Below are positions 25,381 through 33,796 of a stretch of 64,000 nucleotides of DNA, one piece after another. The position numbers and the translations under genes are program-made. The notes beneath the pieces are model-generated. The model ran no database searches. It saw nothing but the letters and a program-made list of their open reading frames with translations, and was not told the DNA's origin. The DNA is from Acidobacteriota bacterium (GTDB lineage: Bacteria; Acidobacteriota; Holophagae; Holophagales; Holophagaceae), in NCBI GenBank assembly GCA_016195985.1, contig JACPYP010000016.1:124001-188000 (forward strand). The letters run 5' to 3'. The first letter of the stretch is position 1. Every line of letters begins with the position of its first letter.

Positions 25381-26652
25381 ATGAACCTGACCGAATACCT
25401 TGCTGCCGAGTGGAAGCCCGCCCTGGGCTGCACCGAACCGGCGGCGGTGGCCTTGGCGGCCTGTCTGGCGGCGGGCCAGGGCCAGGGGGAGCCGCGCATG
25501 GTCCGCCTGGTGCTCGACGCGCGCACCTACAAGAATTGCCACGCAGTGGGCATTCCCAACAGCGGGCGCAGGACGGGCGTCCTCTGGGCCTTGGCCCTGG
25601 GCGCCGTGCTCAAGGATGCGCATCTGGGCCTTCAGATCTTCGAATCGGCCACCCCCGAAGCCCTGGCCCGGGCGGCCCGGCTGCTGGAGCGCGGGGCCGT
25701 CCATGTGGAGGTGGACGCTTCGCGGACCGAGCTCCACATCGACTGCACCGTGGCTTCCGAAGGGGGCGTCGGGCGGGCCGTGATGGAAAGGGAACACACC
25801 CGGCTGGTGCGTCTGGAAGCGGATGGGGCGCCGGTCCCGGTGCCCGCGGCCCAGGCCAGGCCCGAGGCCAAGGCGGGGATCCGCGAGCAGGTGGCCTCCC
25901 TGTCCCTGGCAGAGCTGGCGGCTCTGGCCGGAACGCTGACTGAGGCGGATCGCGGCCGGCTGCGGGAAGGCGTGGCCCTCAACCTGGCCCTGGCCGAGCA
26001 CTGCGTGGGCCTGCTGCCCGATGGCTTCGTGCCGGGGCCGGAGGCCGATCCCTGGCTGCGCATCCCCCGGTTGGTGAGCGCCGGCGTGCTGGGCCGCATG
26101 TCCGGCGAGGCCATGACGGTGATGTCCCTGGCGGGATCGGGCAACAAGGGCATCACGGTGTCGGTGGCCATGAGTCTGTGGGCCCAGGGGGGGGCCCAGC
26201 ACGCGGGGCATTCCCAGGCCCGCCTGGAGGAGGCCCTGGCCCTGGCCTGCCTGTTGACCTCCGCCACCACCCACCGTCTGGGCACCCTGTCGGCCATTTG
26301 CGGCGCCTCCAACGCCGCGGGCATCGGCATTGCCGCGGGGCTGGTCCACCTCGGCGGCGGGACCGCGGCCCAGATGGATCTGGCCATCCACAACATGGTA
26401 GGCAACCTGGCGGGGCTGATTTGCGACGGGGCCAAGATCGGCTGCGCCATGAAGGCCATGACCGGCGTCGAGGCCGCCTTCCGTTCCGCCACCCTGGCCC
26501 TGGCGGGCTTCGGCATTCCCGAAACCGACGGCATCGTGGGAAGCAACGGCGAGTCCTCCCTGGTCAACCTGGGCCGGCTGGCGCAGCGGGGCATGGCGGG
26601 CGTCGATACGGAGATCCTCGACATCATGCAGGCCAAGCTGGGCCCAGTCTGA
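25381..26652 (+). CDS. cyuA: L-cysteine desulfidase/serine dehydratase-like protein (UPF0597, CyuA family)
   Basis: A 423-residue member of the family related to the alpha chain of iron-sulfur L-serine dehydratase. Conserved cysteines sit in GCTEP (C17), ICGASNAAG and ICDGAKIGCAMK, the arrangement that binds a 4Fe-4S cluster. E. coli CyuA breaks cysteine down to pyruvate, ammonia and sulfide under anaerobic conditions, and this protein has similar length. Its own substrate is inferred. A strong ribosome site precedes ATG 25381. It is followed closely by an ABC exporter gene. Confidence 0.85.
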   Translation: MNLTEYLAAEWKPALGCTEPAAVALAACLAAGQGQGEPRMVRLVLDARTYKNCHAVGIPNSGRRTGVLWALALGAVLKDAHLGLQIFESATPEALARAARLLERGAVHVEVDASRTELHIDCTVASEGGVGRAVMEREHTRLVRLEADGAPVPVPAAQARPEAKAGIREQVASLSLAELAALAGTLTEADRGRLREGVALNLALAEHCVGLLPDGFVPGPEADPWLRIPRLVSAGVLGRMSGEAMTVMSLAGSGNKGITVSVAMSLWAQGGAQHAGHSQARLEEALALACLLTSATTHRLGTLSAICGASNAAGIGIAAGLVHLGGGTAAQMDLAIHNMVGNLAGLICDGAKIGCAMKAMTGVEAAFRSATLALAGFGIPETDGIVGSNGESSLVNLGRLAQRGMAGVDTEILDIMQAKLGPV

Positions 26653-26731
26653 TCAGGCCTTCCGAAGAAAGATGCTGCCGGACCTCCAGGGCCGGGATTG
26701 GTGTTGCTACTCTAAATGCCTGGAGGCCCGG

Positions 26732-28483
26732 TTGGCGGATCTTTCTAGCTCGAAGCTGTGGTGGTGGTGGCCGCTCATGGCCCGGCACCGGAAAACGCTC
26801 TACTGGGGCCTGGCGGCCACGGTCTGGTGCAGCGTGGCGGCTTCGGTGGTGCCCTACTGGTCCGGCCGGGCCGTGAACGCCCTGGAGCGGCAGGATTGGC
26901 ACGCCTCGCGGGTTTTCCTGGGCTGGATGCTGGCCTTCACCCTGGTGGCGGGCATCGGCCGGTACCTCATGCGGAACACGCTCATCGGCCTCAGCCGCGA
27001 AGTGGAGCGGGAGCAGCGCGAATCCCTCTACAGTTTCCTGCTGGGCCGCCCCTTCGCCTTCTACGAAAAGCAGCGGGTGGGCGACCTCATGTCCCGCCTG
27101 GGCGATGACGTCGGCACCGTGCGCATGGCCACGGGGCCCGGCCTCATGAGCTTCCTGCAGGTGCTGTCCATCCTGCCTGTGACCCTGGGCCTCATGTTCC
27201 ACACCAGCTGGCGGCTCACGCTGGCGGTGATGCTGCCCTTCTGCTTCCTGGCGCTGGGCTTCTACGTGATCGGCAAGTGGAGCCACATGGTGCAGCAGAA
27301 GCTGCAGCTGGCCTTTTCGGCGCTCACCACCTTCAGCCACGAGACCATCAGCGGCGAGCGGGTGGTGCAGGCCTTCGGGCTGGAGGCGGCCCGCGTGGCG
27401 CAGTTCGGCGCCCTCAGCCGGCGCCACGCCATGCTGAGCATGAAGCAGTCGGTGATCTTCAGCGCCTACGCGCCGCTTTCGGCCCTCATCAGTGGCGTGT
27501 CCCTGCTGGTGCTGGTGGCCTACGGCGGCAGCCTGGTGGTGCGTCACGCGCTGAACCTGGGCGACCTCACGGCCTTCACGGGATTCCTGGTGGCCCTGGC
27601 CTGGCCCATGATGAGCATGGGCTGGTCCGCCAACCTGTTTCAGCGCGCCAAAGCTGGGCAGGAGCGCCTGGATCAGTTGATGAGCAGTTCAGAGCCCTCG
27701 CTGCCGCCCGCCGAAGCCATCCGGTTGCCCGAGGCGCCCGTGTCCCTGAGGTTGGAAGGCCTGAGCCACCGCTTCGAAACGGGACGGGGTCTGGGGCCCT
27801 TGGATCTCAACCTGGCCCCCGGGGACAGTCTGGCGGTGGTGGGAGGCATCGGTTCCGGCAAGACATTGCTCCTCCAGGCGCTGGCAGGCCTGCGCGAGCC
27901 CCAGTCCGGCCGCCTGCTGATGGACGGCGAACCCCTGTCGGAGAAGACCATCCGCCGCCACTGGGCGGGATTGGGCTGGGTGCCCCAGGAAGCCTTCCTG
28001 TTCTCGGACACCCTGCGGACGAACCTGGCCATGGGCCGCCCGGAGGCGACCGAAGACGAGATCTGGGAGATCGCCCGGGTGGTGGCCATGGATGAACTGA
28101 TCCGCCGCCTGCCCGAGGGGTTGGACACCGTCGTGGGCGAGCGGGGGGTGATCCTCAGCGGCGGCGAACGCCAGCGCACGGCCCTGGCCCGGGCCCTGCT
28201 GCGGCGCCCGCGCCTGCTGCTTCTGGACGACGCCTTGTCCGCCGTGGACGCCGAAACCGAAAGCCGCATCCTGGAGAACCTGCGCGGATTCCTAGGTACC
28301 TCCACCCTGGTGCTGGCCACCCATCGCGTGTTCGTGGCCGAGACCTGCGCCCAGGTGCTGGTGCTGGAAGAGGGGCTCCCCATCCAGCTCGGCAGCCCTG
28401 AAGAACTGGCCGCTCAGACCGGCCTTTTCGCAAGGCTGAAACGCCTGCAGAGCCTCGAACGGGAACTGGTGCGGGGGGCCTGA
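26732..28483 (+). CDS. ABC-type exporter, fused membrane and ATPase domains
   Basis: A 583-residue half-transporter (MsbA/MdlB-like). Residues about 1-310 hold six membrane helices and residues 340-580 the ATPase: Walker A GGIGSGKT, signature LSGGERQ, Walker B LLLLDDALSAVD and the switch His in ATHRVF. It would work as a homodimer exporting a lipid, peptide or drug; the substrate is unknown. I prefer the TTG start at 26732, preceded by GGAGG about six bases upstream, over the earlier ATG 26672, which adds an unlikely Cys/Trp-rich leader. It lies 16 bases before the next gene. Confidence 0.9.
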   Translation: MADLSSSKLWWWWPLMARHRKTLYWGLAATVWCSVAASVVPYWSGRAVNALERQDWHASRVFLGWMLAFTLVAGIGRYLMRNTLIGLSREVEREQRESLYSFLLGRPFAFYEKQRVGDLMSRLGDDVGTVRMATGPGLMSFLQVLSILPVTLGLMFHTSWRLTLAVMLPFCFLALGFYVIGKWSHMVQQKLQLAFSALTTFSHETISGERVVQAFGLEAARVAQFGALSRRHAMLSMKQSVIFSAYAPLSALISGVSLLVLVAYGGSLVVRHALNLGDLTAFTGFLVALAWPMMSMGWSANLFQRAKAGQERLDQLMSSSEPSLPPAEAIRLPEAPVSLRLEGLSHRFETGRGLGPLDLNLAPGDSLAVVGGIGSGKTLLLQALAGLREPQSGRLLMDGEPLSEKTIRRHWAGLGWVPQEAFLFSDTLRTNLAMGRPEATEDEIWEIARVVAMDELIRRLPEGLDTVVGERGVILSGGERQRTALARALLRRPRLLLLDDALSAVDAETESRILENLRGFLGTSTLVLATHRVFVAETCAQVLVLEEGLPIQLGSPEELAAQTGLFARLKRLQSLERELVRGA

Positions 28484-28499
28484 GCTTGGGCTTGTCCGC

Positions 28500-29024
28500 A
28501 TGAAGGACCGCCGACGGGACCGTTCCAGGACCCGGCGCCGCGTGGCGCTGGCCCGGGCCCTGGAACAGGTGGAGGCCGAAGGGCTGGACAGCCTTGAGAC
28601 CCAGGGCCTGGACCTGCTGTTCCTGGACGAGGAAGATCTCAGGTCCGGCTTTGCTGAGGCCCTGGAAGCCGTCGGCCTCTTTGAGGCGGTCATGGCCTGG
28701 GCCGGACACCTGGAGGAGGATGGCGGTCTGTGGCGCCGACGCCTGGCCCTGGTGGGCCGGGAACCGCGGCTGCGGGCCCGGCGGGCGGAACTGGACGAGG
28801 CTTGGCGCGGCCTCCTGGGGGCCCACTTCCTGCGCTGGGGCGCGGCGGGCCCCCAAGGGGAGCGCCTCGCCCGCCTTGAGGCGGAACTGGCCCTGGCCGC
28901 CCTGCGCGGCGCCGAGCGGCTCTGGCTCGACGGAAACGGCCGCCCGGTGATGCCCGTGCTGGCGCAGGAGGCCCTGGCCACCCTGTGGCCCGCGCTCTAC
29001 GGCCATGTCCGCAAAGCGCGCTGA
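28500..29024 (+). CDS. Small protein of unknown function, possible degenerate TetR-like
   Basis: A 174-residue Arg-, Leu- and Ala-rich protein with no signal or membrane segment. Its first 60 residues (RRRVALARALEQVEAEGLDS, then LFLDEEDLRSGFAEALEAV) have the spacing of TetR helix 1 and helix 4, but the intervening helix-turn-helix is too short. The rest is helical, as in a TetR ligand-binding domain. A degenerate regulator is possible but weakly supported. It follows the ABC exporter by 16 bases and ends at a repeat. Confidence 0.6.
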   Translation: MKDRRRDRSRTRRRVALARALEQVEAEGLDSLETQGLDLLFLDEEDLRSGFAEALEAVGLFEAVMAWAGHLEEDGGLWRRRLALVGREPRLRARRAELDEAWRGLLGAHFLRWGAAGPQGERLARLEAELALAALRGAERLWLDGNGRPVMPVLAQEALATLWPALYGHVRKAR

Positions 29025-29063
29025 GCGAGCCCTTGTACGGATTTGAATCCAAAAGATAAGGAA

Positions 29064-29143
29064 CACCACCAAGGCACCAAGAAAAACAAGAGCCGCCATT
29101 CATGCAGTTCTTGGTGCCTTGGTGCCTTGGTGCCTTGGTGGTG
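29064..29143. repeat. Inverted repeat built from the 8-base word GCCTTGGT
   Basis: The left arm at 29064-29083 (CACCACCAAGGCACCAAGAA) is the reverse complement of the right arm at 29108-29143. The right arm contains two extra copies of GCCTTGGT in tandem. It lies between convergent genes and could fold as a long hairpin. There is no T-run. A related copy is at 61876-62007. Confidence 0.85.
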
Positions 29144-29181
29144 AAAGACCTTTTCCTCTTTGGATTGAACGCAACCTGGTA

Positions 29182-30813
29182 TCAGGCGCCTTCGCGGAAC
29201 GTGACTTTGTTGATCTCGGCGAAGGTGCTGATGCCGGCGCGGACCTTCTCGATGGCGCTTTCCCGCAGGAACTGCATGCCGTGTCGGCGGGCGGCGGCCT
29301 TCACCTCGCGGACCGGGGCGCGCTGGATGAGCAGCTCGCGGATCTCGTCGTTGAGGCCCATGAACTCGATGATGGCCTGGCGGCCCCGGAACCCGGTGCC
29401 GTGGCAGTCCACGCAGCCCACGCGCTCGAAGAGGGTGGCGCTGCGCAGCCAGGCTTCGTCCACCCCGTTCTCCTCCAGCTCCTGGGGCGTGGGCTTCGGC
29501 GCCGGGCGCTTGCACTTGGGGCAGAGCACGCGCACCAGGCGCTGGGCCAGGATGCAGTTCAGCGAGGACACGAAGTTGTAGACCTCGACGCCCATGTGCT
29601 GGAAGCGGCCCAGGACGTCCAGCACGTTGTTGGCGTGGACGGTGGTGAACACCAGATGGCCCGTGAGGGCGGACTGGATGGCGATCTGGGCCGTTTCGGG
29701 ATCGCGGATCTCGCCCACGAGGATCTTGTCGGGATCGTGGCGCAGGATGGACCTCAATCCCAGGGCGAAGGTGAGGCCCTTCTTCTCGTTGACGGGGATC
29801 TGGGTGACACCCTCCAGCTGGTATTCGACAGGATCCTCGATGGTGATGATCTTGTCCTCGGGGGCCTTGATTTCGCTGAGCACGGCGTAGAGGGTGGTGG
29901 TCTTACCCGAACCGGTGGGGCCCGTCACCAGAAACATGCCGTAGGGCTCGTGTGCGAAGCGGCGCAGCCGCTTCAGTTCGTGGTCGGAGAAACCCAGGAT
30001 CTCCAGGCTGAGGGCCTGGAACTCCTCCGTGAGGTTCTCCTTGTCCAGGATGCGGATGACCGCGTCCTCGCCGTGGATCGTGGGCATGATGCTCACGCGG
30101 AAATCGATGGCCCGGCCCCGGACCTTGAGCTTGAAGCGGCCGTCCTGGGGCTTGCGCTTCTCGGCGATGTCCAGCTCGGACATGACTTTCACGCGGCTGA
30201 TGATGGGCGAGGCGAAGCGGCGGTCGATGGGCTCGGCGGCGGGGTACAAACTGCCGTCGATGCGGTACTTGATCTGAAAGCCCGTGGCGGTGGTTTCCAG
30301 GTGGATGTCCGAGGCCCGCCGCTGGAGGGCGTTAAAGATGGTGGTGTCCACCAGGCGGACGATGGGGGCCTCGTCCTTGTCCGTGAGGCGCTCCAGGTCC
30401 AGCACCTCATCGTCCAGGTCCTCTTCGTGCAACACCTGGATCTTGAGGGCCTCGCCGGCCTCGTCCATGACCTTCTGGCCGCTTTCGGATTTCTTGAGCA
30501 CTTCCTGGATCTGGGCCAGGGGGGCTCCCGCGAAGCGGAGGGGCCGTTTGAGCCGGAGCCGGAGCATGTCCTGGGTGGGGATGTCCAGGGGATCGGCCAT
30601 GGCCAGCCAGAGCACGCCTTCGCGCTCCTGCACCGGCACGAAATGGTGTTTGAGCATCAAATCCAGGGGAAGGGCCTGGAACAGGGCGAAATCCACCGGC
30701 TCCCGGGTGAGGTCCAGGGTCGGGTACAGCTCGCGGACCGGGCGGAAGTCGGTCAGCGTCTTGTCGCCGGGAGCGACGGCATCCGTGGGGGCCTGCGGGG
30801 GTGTGGTGGACAT
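29182..30813 (-). CDS. GspE/PilB-family secretion ATPase
   Basis: A 543-residue ATPase of the type II secretion/type IV pilus family. It has Walker A GPTGSGKTTT, the Asp box ITIEDPVEYQL, Walker B ILVGEIRDPET, the His box HLVFTTVHANN and the zinc CxxC pairs CPKC and CVDC. The N-terminal part lacks the tandem MshEN motif seen in PilB at 6189-8033, so it probably does not bind cyclic di-GMP in that way. No other secretion genes adjoin it. It may be the motor of a type II secretion system encoded elsewhere or an accessory pilus motor. Confidence 0.9.
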   Translation of the reverse strand: MSTTPPQAPTDAVAPGDKTLTDFRPVRELYPTLDLTREPVDFALFQALPLDLMLKHHFVPVQEREGVLWLAMADPLDIPTQDMLRLRLKRPLRFAGAPLAQIQEVLKKSESGQKVMDEAGEALKIQVLHEEDLDDEVLDLERLTDKDEAPIVRLVDTTIFNALQRRASDIHLETTATGFQIKYRIDGSLYPAAEPIDRRFASPIISRVKVMSELDIAEKRKPQDGRFKLKVRGRAIDFRVSIMPTIHGEDAVIRILDKENLTEEFQALSLEILGFSDHELKRLRRFAHEPYGMFLVTGPTGSGKTTTLYAVLSEIKAPEDKIITIEDPVEYQLEGVTQIPVNEKKGLTFALGLRSILRHDPDKILVGEIRDPETAQIAIQSALTGHLVFTTVHANNVLDVLGRFQHMGVEVYNFVSSLNCILAQRLVRVLCPKCKRPAPKPTPQELEENGVDEAWLRSATLFERVGCVDCHGTGFRGRQAIIEFMGLNDEIRELLIQRAPVREVKAAARRHGMQFLRESAIEKVRAGISTFAEINKVTFREGA

Positions 30814-30898
30814 GGAAGCATCCTAGCGGAAGGCGGCGGATGTCCGGTGGGCAGAATCGGACCTGGATCACAAAGGATGGAAGGGTTGGCTTCGAGCG

Positions 30899-30928
30899 TT
30901 GACCTGCGCCGGACCGGCACTTCACAAT
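30899..30928 (+). promoter_or_regulatory. Candidate sigma-70 promoter of the nuo operon
   Basis: TTGACC at 30899-30904 and CACAAT at 30923-30928 are 18 bases apart. The expected start falls near 30935, followed by GGAGG at 30939-30943 and the nuoA ATG at 30948, leaving a very short leader. Plausible but not distinctive. Confidence 0.4.
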
Positions 30929-30947
30929 GATCTGTCCTGGAGGCTCC

Positions 30948-31301
30948 ATGCGTGGGTACGCGCCGGTATTGCTGCTGATCCTCGTAGCAGTGGCCCTGCC
31001 GATCATTATTTGGAATTTGTCGTGGCTGCTGCGACCGAGCTGGCCCAGCGCCGCGAAGTACTCGTCCTACGAGTGCGGCATCACCGCCAAGGGCGAGGCG
31101 CGCGAGAAGTTCTCCGTGCGCTACTACCTGGTGGCGGTCATGTTCCTCGTGTTCGACGTGGAAACAGTCTTTCTCATGCCATGGGCCATCCAAATGAAGG
31201 AGCTGGCCGTTTTCGGCGCCATTGAGCTGGGCCTCTTCCTCTTCCTGCTGCTGTTCGGCTACGGCTACATCTGGTCCAAGGGAGCCCTCACATGGGAATG
31301 A
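30948..31301 (+). CDS. nuoA: NADH-quinone oxidoreductase subunit A
   Basis: A 117-residue membrane subunit of complex I with three helices. The loop between helices 1 and 2 contains YECGIT (Cys involved in the quinone-cavity conformational change), then [24 protein letters not shown] 30948 follows GGAGG at five bases. It is the first gene of an eleven-gene nuo operon and overlaps nuoB by ten bases. Confidence 0.95.
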   Translation: MRGYAPVLLLILVAVALPIIIWNLSWLLRPSWPSAAKYSSYECGITAKGEAREKFSVRYYLVAVMFLVFDVETVFLMPWAIQMKELAVFGAIELGLFLFLLLFGYGYIWSKGALTWE

Positions 31302-31804
31302 GCATGCAACCCACCGCCCTTGAGAACATCCTCATCACCACGAAGGTCGAGAAGGTCATGAACTGGTCCCGCGCCACCAGCGTGTGGCCCGTGACCTTCG
31401 GTCTGGCCTGCTGCGCCATCGAAATGATGGCTGCCGGCGCCAGCCGCTTCGACTTCGACCGCTTCGGCGCGGGGATCTTCCGCGCCACGCCCCGTCAGGC
31501 CGACCTGATGATCATCGCCGGCACGGTGACCTACAAGATGGCCCCGATCATCAAGACCCTCTACGACCAGATGCCCGAGCCCAAGTGGGTGATCGCCATG
31601 GGCTCCTGCGCCACGGCGGGCGGCCCCTTCGATTCGTACCACACCATCCAGGGCGTCGATAAGGTCATCCCGGTGGACGTCTTCATCCCTGGCTGCCCGC
31701 CCCGGCCCGAATCGCTCATCTACGGCTTCATGAAGCTCCAGGACAAGATCATGACCAGCAGCCTGGCCGACCGGTACAAGGACATCTTCGAGGAGGTGGG
31801 CTGA
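31292..31804 (+). CDS. nuoB: NADH-quinone oxidoreductase subunit B
   Basis: A 170-residue peripheral-arm subunit that binds the terminal 4Fe-4S cluster N2 next to the quinone site. The predicted ligands are C40 and C41 (GLACCAIEM), C106 (MGSCATAGG) and C135 (IPGCPPRPE). Its length is normal. The gene overlaps nuoA by ten bases, and its stop shares one base with the nuoC start, indicating tight coupling. Confidence 0.97.
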   Translation: MGMSMQPTALENILITTKVEKVMNWSRATSVWPVTFGLACCAIEMMAAGASRFDFDRFGAGIFRATPRQADLMIIAGTVTYKMAPIIKTLYDQMPEPKWVIAMGSCATAGGPFDSYHTIQGVDKVIPVDVFIPGCPPRPESLIYGFMKLQDKIMTSSLADRYKDIFEEVG

Positions 31805-32673
31805 TGTCGGACGAGACCCTCCCCCAGGCTCCGGAAACGCCCGCCGGTCCCTACGTCTATGACTACGCGGCCTCGCCCCAGCGCCAGATCGTGCTGCCCA
31901 AGACCGTGCCCGTGCCGAGCCTGAGGACCTACCAGGCCGAAGTGGCCGCCGCGGCCGCCGCCGACGAGGCCAAGTGGCAGAAGCAGCTGGCAGACTTCGA
32001 GGTGGCCAAGGCCAAGGCCGAGGCCGAGGGCAAGGACGCTCCCAAGCCCCCGGTGCGGGCCGTGCCCCGCAAGGACGACAACGACATGAAGACCCCCTGG
32101 CCCCAGGAGGCGAAGGATGCTGACCTGCTGCGGCTCCAGGAAGTGCTGGGCGCCAAGGTGGAGGAGATCTTCGAGCAGGCCGGCGAGCTCACCTGCCAGG
32201 TGGCCAAGGAATCGATCCTCGAGGCGCTCCGGCTCTGCCGCCAGGACGCGGCCCTGAACTACGAGATGCTGGCCGACCAGTCCGCCACGCACTATCCGGC
32301 CGCCAAGGACTTCGCCTTCAGCGTGGTCTACCACCTGACCAGCATCAGCCGCCGCAAGCGCCTGCGCCTGCGCATTCTGGTGCCCGAGGGCTTCCAGCCC
32401 GAAAGCGCCTGCGCGGTGTACCCCAGCGCCAACTGGATGGAGCGCGAGATCTACGACATGCTGGGCATCCGCTTCGCTAACCACCCGGACATGACCCGCA
32501 TCCTCTGCCCGGAGGATTGGGAAGGCCATCCGTTGCGCAAGGACTACCCCGTGGTGGGTTGGGGTCAGCGCGACATCTCGTTCCGTGAAGACCGCGGGGG
32601 CATGCTCGAACGCATCGCCCTGCAGAAGGCCGGCCAGCTGGGCATCAACCTCAAGCAGCCCAAGGCGGAGTGA
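31804..32673 (+). CDS. nuoC: NADH-quinone oxidoreductase subunit C with N-terminal extension
   Basis: A 289-residue protein whose C-terminal 190 residues are the standard 30-kDa subunit (YHLTSISRRKRLRLRILV, YPSANWMEREIYDMLGI, HPLRKDYPV). About 95 extra residues precede it: an Ala/Lys/Glu-rich, probably helical or coiled-coil segment (DEAKWQKQLADFEVAKAKAE) flanked by Pro-rich stretches. NuoC helps form the connection between the cluster chain and the quinone site. The extension is unusual and its role unknown. Confidence 0.95.
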   Translation: MSDETLPQAPETPAGPYVYDYAASPQRQIVLPKTVPVPSLRTYQAEVAAAAAADEAKWQKQLADFEVAKAKAEAEGKDAPKPPVRAVPRKDDNDMKTPWPQEAKDADLLRLQEVLGAKVEEIFEQAGELTCQVAKESILEALRLCRQDAALNYEMLADQSATHYPAAKDFAFSVVYHLTSISRRKRLRLRILVPEGFQPESACAVYPSANWMEREIYDMLGIRFANHPDMTRILCPEDWEGHPLRKDYPVVGWGQRDISFREDRGGMLERIALQKAGQLGINLKQPKAE

Positions 32674-32676
32674 TCC

Positions 32677-33777
32677 ATGTTCAAGAACGAGGAAATGGAG
32701 ATCAACCTGGGCCCCCAGCACCCGTCCACCCACGGCGTGCTCCGGGTGAAGCTGCGGCTGGATGGCGAGACCATCACCCACTGCCGGCCCATGATCGGCT
32801 ACCTGCACCGCGGCGTGGAGAAGATCTGCGAAAACCAGAGCTTCTTCCAGGGCCAGGTGTGGACCGACCGCATGGACTACTGCTCCGCCGTGGCCAACAA
32901 CCTGGGCTGGGCGGAAGCCAATGAGAAGCTCTTCGGCATCACGGTGCCCCGCCGGGCCCAGTACATCCGCACGATGCTCAACGAGTTCAACCGCCTGGCC
33001 TCGCACCTGATCTGGCTGGCGACGCACGCGCTGGACATCGGCGCCATGACGGTGTTCCTCTACGCCTTCCGCGAACGCGAGGACATCCTCGACATGAACG
33101 AGGCCTTCTGCGGTTCGCGCCTCACCACCACGGCCTTCCGCATCGGCGGTCTGCGCGAGGATCTGCCTCCCGGCTTTGAGAAGATGGTCCAGAAGTTCCT
33201 GGCCAAGTTCGAGACCTGCCTCGAGGAATACGAGAACCTGCTCAGCGAGAACCGCATCTGGAAGAAGCGCACCGTGGGCGTGGCCAAGCTCAGCGCCGAG
33301 GATGCCATCGGCCTGGGCGTCACTGGGCCCGTGTTGCGCGCCGCCGGTGTGCCCTACGACATCCGCAAGGCCTTCCCCTACGCCGCCTACGCGGAAATGG
33401 ACTTCGAGGTGCCCACCCGCACCGAGGCCGACACCTACGCCCGGTACCTGGTGCGCATGGCGGAAATGCGGCAGAGCGCCCGCATCATCCAGCAGTGCAT
33501 GGACGGCATGCCCGAAGGGCCTGTCATGGCCAAACTGCCCAAGATCCTCAAGGCCGAAGTCAACGAGGTCTACCACGCCACCGAAGCCCCCAAGGGCGAG
33601 ATCGGCTACTACCTCGTGGGCGAGAAGGGAAGCGGCAATCCCTACCGCTTCCACGTGCGGGCCCCCGGATTCATCAACCTCCAAGCCCTGCCCAAGATGG
33701 CCGAGGGTGCGCTGATCGCCGACATCGTGGCGGCCATCGGCACTCTGGACATCGTGCTCGGCGAGATCGACCGCTAG
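32677..33777 (+). CDS. nuoD: NADH-quinone oxidoreductase subunit D
   Basis: A 366-residue 49-kDa subunit homologous to the large subunit of NiFe hydrogenases but without metal ligands. It has the typical N-terminus INLGPQHPSTHGVLR, whose His and Thr line the quinone site, then YLHRGVEK and the conserved C-terminal FINLQALPKMAEG and IVLGEIDR. It is a few residues shorter than most NuoD because the N-terminus is trimmed. It lies three bases after nuoC; nuoC and nuoD are separate genes here. Confidence 0.97.
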   Translation: MFKNEEMEINLGPQHPSTHGVLRVKLRLDGETITHCRPMIGYLHRGVEKICENQSFFQGQVWTDRMDYCSAVANNLGWAEANEKLFGITVPRRAQYIRTMLNEFNRLASHLIWLATHALDIGAMTVFLYAFREREDILDMNEAFCGSRLTTTAFRIGGLREDLPPGFEKMVQKFLAKFETCLEEYENLLSENRIWKKRTVGVAKLSAEDAIGLGVTGPVLRAAGVPYDIRKAFPYAAYAEMDFEVPTRTEADTYARYLVRMAEMRQSARIIQQCMDGMPEGPVMAKLPKILKAEVNEVYHATEAPKGEIGYYLVGEKGSGNPYRFHVRAPGFINLQALPKMAEGALIADIVAAIGTLDIVLGEIDR

Positions 33778-33796
33778 TCGACGAGGATTCCCACCC

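Noticed and set aside
29064-29143. CRISPR-like array
   Set aside because: The repeated unit is only eight bases, directly adjacent and without spacers, and no cas genes are present.
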